Of a DNA stretch of 64,000 nt, positions 61,712-64,000 are shown piece after piece. The position numbers and the translations under genes were made by a program. The first letter of the stretch is position 1, and each line of letters begins with the position of its first letter. Under the pieces are notes generated by a model. That model was not told the origin of the DNA. It saw only the letters and a program-made list of their open reading frames with translations, and did no database searches. Where the stretch lies: contig OZ037765.1 of assembly GCA_964035545.1 (NCBI GenBank), positions 26,300,504-26,364,503 of the forward strand. The letters run 5' to 3'. Source of the DNA: Bugula neritina. Its lineage: Eukaryota > Bryozoa > Gymnolaemata > Cheilostomatida > Bugulidae.

Positions 61712-64000
61712 ATGATTAAGTTAGCAGCAAACCCCTCCTTCGGTGAGTTCACTCCAATGAGAAAAAGACTGTTCGATGCTATAAAAGACAGCAAGTTACT
61801 TCAGGTAAGAACTGGAAATTTAACTAAATTTATCCAATTGTAGTTTTTGTAGTCCAATATTGCTTTATCTCAACGTACTTGGCAGTGCCTTGTTTTTCTG
61901 GTTTCAAGTACATCCTTGTTTTATTATCTGTATGCCATTATAAAATTACAGTTTAATAAGATTTCACTTAAGGTTTCGCTCATTTAAATAATCACTGAAG
62001 TTAAATTTTGTTTGATTCGTATGAATAAAAGTTTTCTCTGATCGGTTGATGCGCAGCCTCCTACTGGTAAGCATTCAAAAATTGTCTATGTAATATGGGG
62101 TATATATGGTATATGATATATAATATGTAACATGTGATATATAACATTATATGTAATGCATGATATATAATATATAATATGTAATGTACAATATATGATA
62201 TGCAATATGTAATATATCATATATAGAATATAATATGTAATATATAATATATAGTCTGCTACATAATATATACTACTTTCTTCAACGCATGTAAACTAAA
62301 GCAAGTAATAGCATCATAAACATGAAAAGGTTATCAGTTATATCAATGAAATAATATGATATACCATGTTTAATACACCAAGGCTTTCTTGTACAAACTA
62401 TATAACGCTTTCTTGTATACAATATATACTACATGATTGATTTTTACTGCCATTTATTTAATTGAAGACTTTTTAACTTCAAATTTTCAAAAAACGCATA
62501 TGCATGCACCATCCCTGGGACACACACACACACATGCACACACATATCCTCATAGTTTTGTTATCTTTTCAACCAGAAAAAAATATTGAAATTCAACTGT
62601 TAATTTTAAACTTCTACTTTAAAAATCATGCCACACAAAGCTTTGTGCTATAAAAAACAAAATATCAAGTTCAATTAAATTTTATTAATGCCAAACAAAA
62701 ATAAAAACAAATATGATTGCTTTTTTTAAATTAAATATCTAATACCAGTATTCATCACATGATATGTAAATTGATCATAAGATTAAAAATATTTGTTTGC
62801 AAATTAAGTTATAATCAACCATTTTTAGATAAAATTCCTCGTTTACAAAAGCCGGCTAGACATCAACACCAAAAACAGCAGAGGTGAGAACAGTTTGATT
62901 GAAGCTCTGAGAATTGATGATGATAGAAAGAGGAGCATAACCTTCTCATTCTTAATGAAGTGTGGAATAGATGTGCACAATAGAGACTGCACTGGTAGAG
63001 GTACTTGGATGCATATATACTTTATAAACATTTGAATGCTAGAGGTTCTTGGATGCTGTATATATGTACTTGATGAGCATTTGAAGCTGGAAAGTCATTA
63101 TATTATGTTGTAAAATTATGTTTTGTTGATAACTAAAGGTCCTAAGCTAGAAGTTGTTATATAAACATGTAATTCTAGAGTTTAGCAGCAGAAGTCAATA
63201 GTAAATAATGATCTTAAAACTTCAAAGTACCTTCTATTCAACTATTTACATTCACTACCAGCTGGATTGAAATAAAATAGGCTGCAATTACGTAATATAA
63301 AACAATGTATTATAGCTTCGATTTGAATGGGATAACGTCATAACAACTGATCCATACATTACTGTGTTAAATTCGAAATGGTGTGATATAATACAGTTTA
63401 CCGTGCACAGCTCATAGTAATAAAGGAAATTTCATGCAAAACTGAAGAACTTGAGCCTAAATATATATATCAATTTTTCATATTGAAAGCATTAGGAGCT
63501 TGTACAGTTGACTAAAACTTGCTTGTTATGAATAATGACATTTGTGTTGAGAAAATAACAAAAATGCTGTGTTTCAGATTCACTTTGTTGGGCTACAAAA
63601 CTTGGTCGAGAGAGACAGGCGTTGCAGTTGCTAAATGGACCGATGCTGGAGTATGACTATCACCATAAAGACAAGAACGGCCTGACTGTTCTGCATTATG
63701 CTGCCATGAATAACATGGAGAAAGTTGTACAGACTATTCTTGCTCGGTTAAACCGATACTACATACCTGTAGATATTAAAGATAGCTCAGGTACAACTCC
63801 ATATTTGTATGCAAAACGACTCAACAACGCTGAAATTGTTGACTTGTTTATAGAGGCTGGTGCTTCACCCTACATCTTAGATAAAAACGAGAAATGTGGA
63901 TACAGTAGCGTCAAAAAACGGAGTGATGAAAGAGCAGAGCAAGTCATTCGGCTAAAGATTAGCGGTCGGTTACCGCAAGTGCGCAGAGTTTTGGCTGAAA
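61712..64000 (+). CDS. Ankyrin-repeat protein, 5' part only
   Basis: Exons: 61712-61804 (start ATG; residues MIKLAANPSFGEFTPMRKRL...), 62829-63000, and 63578 running off the window end. Phases agree (0, then 1). The translation shows ankyrin repeats. Repeat signatures include NGLTVLHYAAMNNMEKVVQ, DSSGTTPYLYAKRLNNAEIV, and preceding divergent units with DINTKNSRGENSLIEALR and GIDVHNRDCTGRDSLCWA. The individual repeats are spaced at roughly 33-40 residues. Ankyrin repeats bind partner proteins. Without the rest of the protein the subfamily cannot be named. The start is chosen because it is the first ATG of an exon that splices in frame; an upstream 5' exon is possible. Confidence 0.85.
62090..62275. 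repeat. AT-rich minisatellite (atatgtaatatataat-like) in the ankyrin gene first intron
   Basis: Irregular tandem units of 10-20 nt built on tatataatatgtaa. Only simple-sequence structure is seen. Confidence 0.8.
62520..62550. repeat. Short (CA)n microsatellite
   Basis: An interrupted CA tract in the first intron of the ankyrin gene. Confidence 0.7.

Overview
The window is AT-rich animal nuclear DNA. Its genes are intron-rich with GT..AG splice sites, AATAAA poly(A) signals, tRNA-derived SINE-like repeats, long microsatellites and a hAT transposon remnant. The gene families (SNX13, CLCA, ankyrin) point to an invertebrate bilaterian. I cannot name the species; a lophotrochozoan is a guess only. 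All supported genes are on the + strand. Exon borders were read by eye from splice consensus, phase and family similarity.

Layout: (1) 1-1489, AT-rich low-complexity DNA. (2) 1492-14684, a sorting nexin 13 orthologue in about 21 coding exons (897 codons, internally phase-consistent) with membrane anchor, PXA, RGS-like, PX and nexin-C regions. Its first intron holds a separate 268-codon ORF for a membrane protein with a C2H2-type finger, and intron 9 is almost entirely a minisatellite. (3) 16200-57002, a tandem cluster of four CLCA-family genes, here called A, B, C and D. Each has the same 14 coding exons: signal peptide, HEWGH metalloprotease motif, VWA domain with an intact MIDAS, beta/FN3-like C-terminal part and a C-terminal membrane helix. 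A carries a huge Pro-Thr mucin-like stalk. C has two 4-nt frameshifts in its last two exons. D has an AT instead of a GT at one splice donor and a hAT element in intron 4. C and D are a recent segmental duplication, and sequence blocks are patchily homogenised among all four copies. (4) 58041-58985, an unrecognised basic protein. (5) 61712-64000, the 5' part of an ankyrin-repeat gene cut by the window edge.

The most interesting system is the CLCA array. In vertebrates CLCA1 is a self-cleaving, mucus-acting metalloprotease. Here copy A joins that protease/VWA ectodomain to a mucin-like stalk and a membrane anchor, while its neighbours carry the same linker at about seven repeats (C), at zero (D) or as an unrelated short stretch (B). 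The array looks like a locus diversifying stalk length, membrane anchoring and processing by repeat expansion, gene conversion and small indels. That is inference and needs transcript data.
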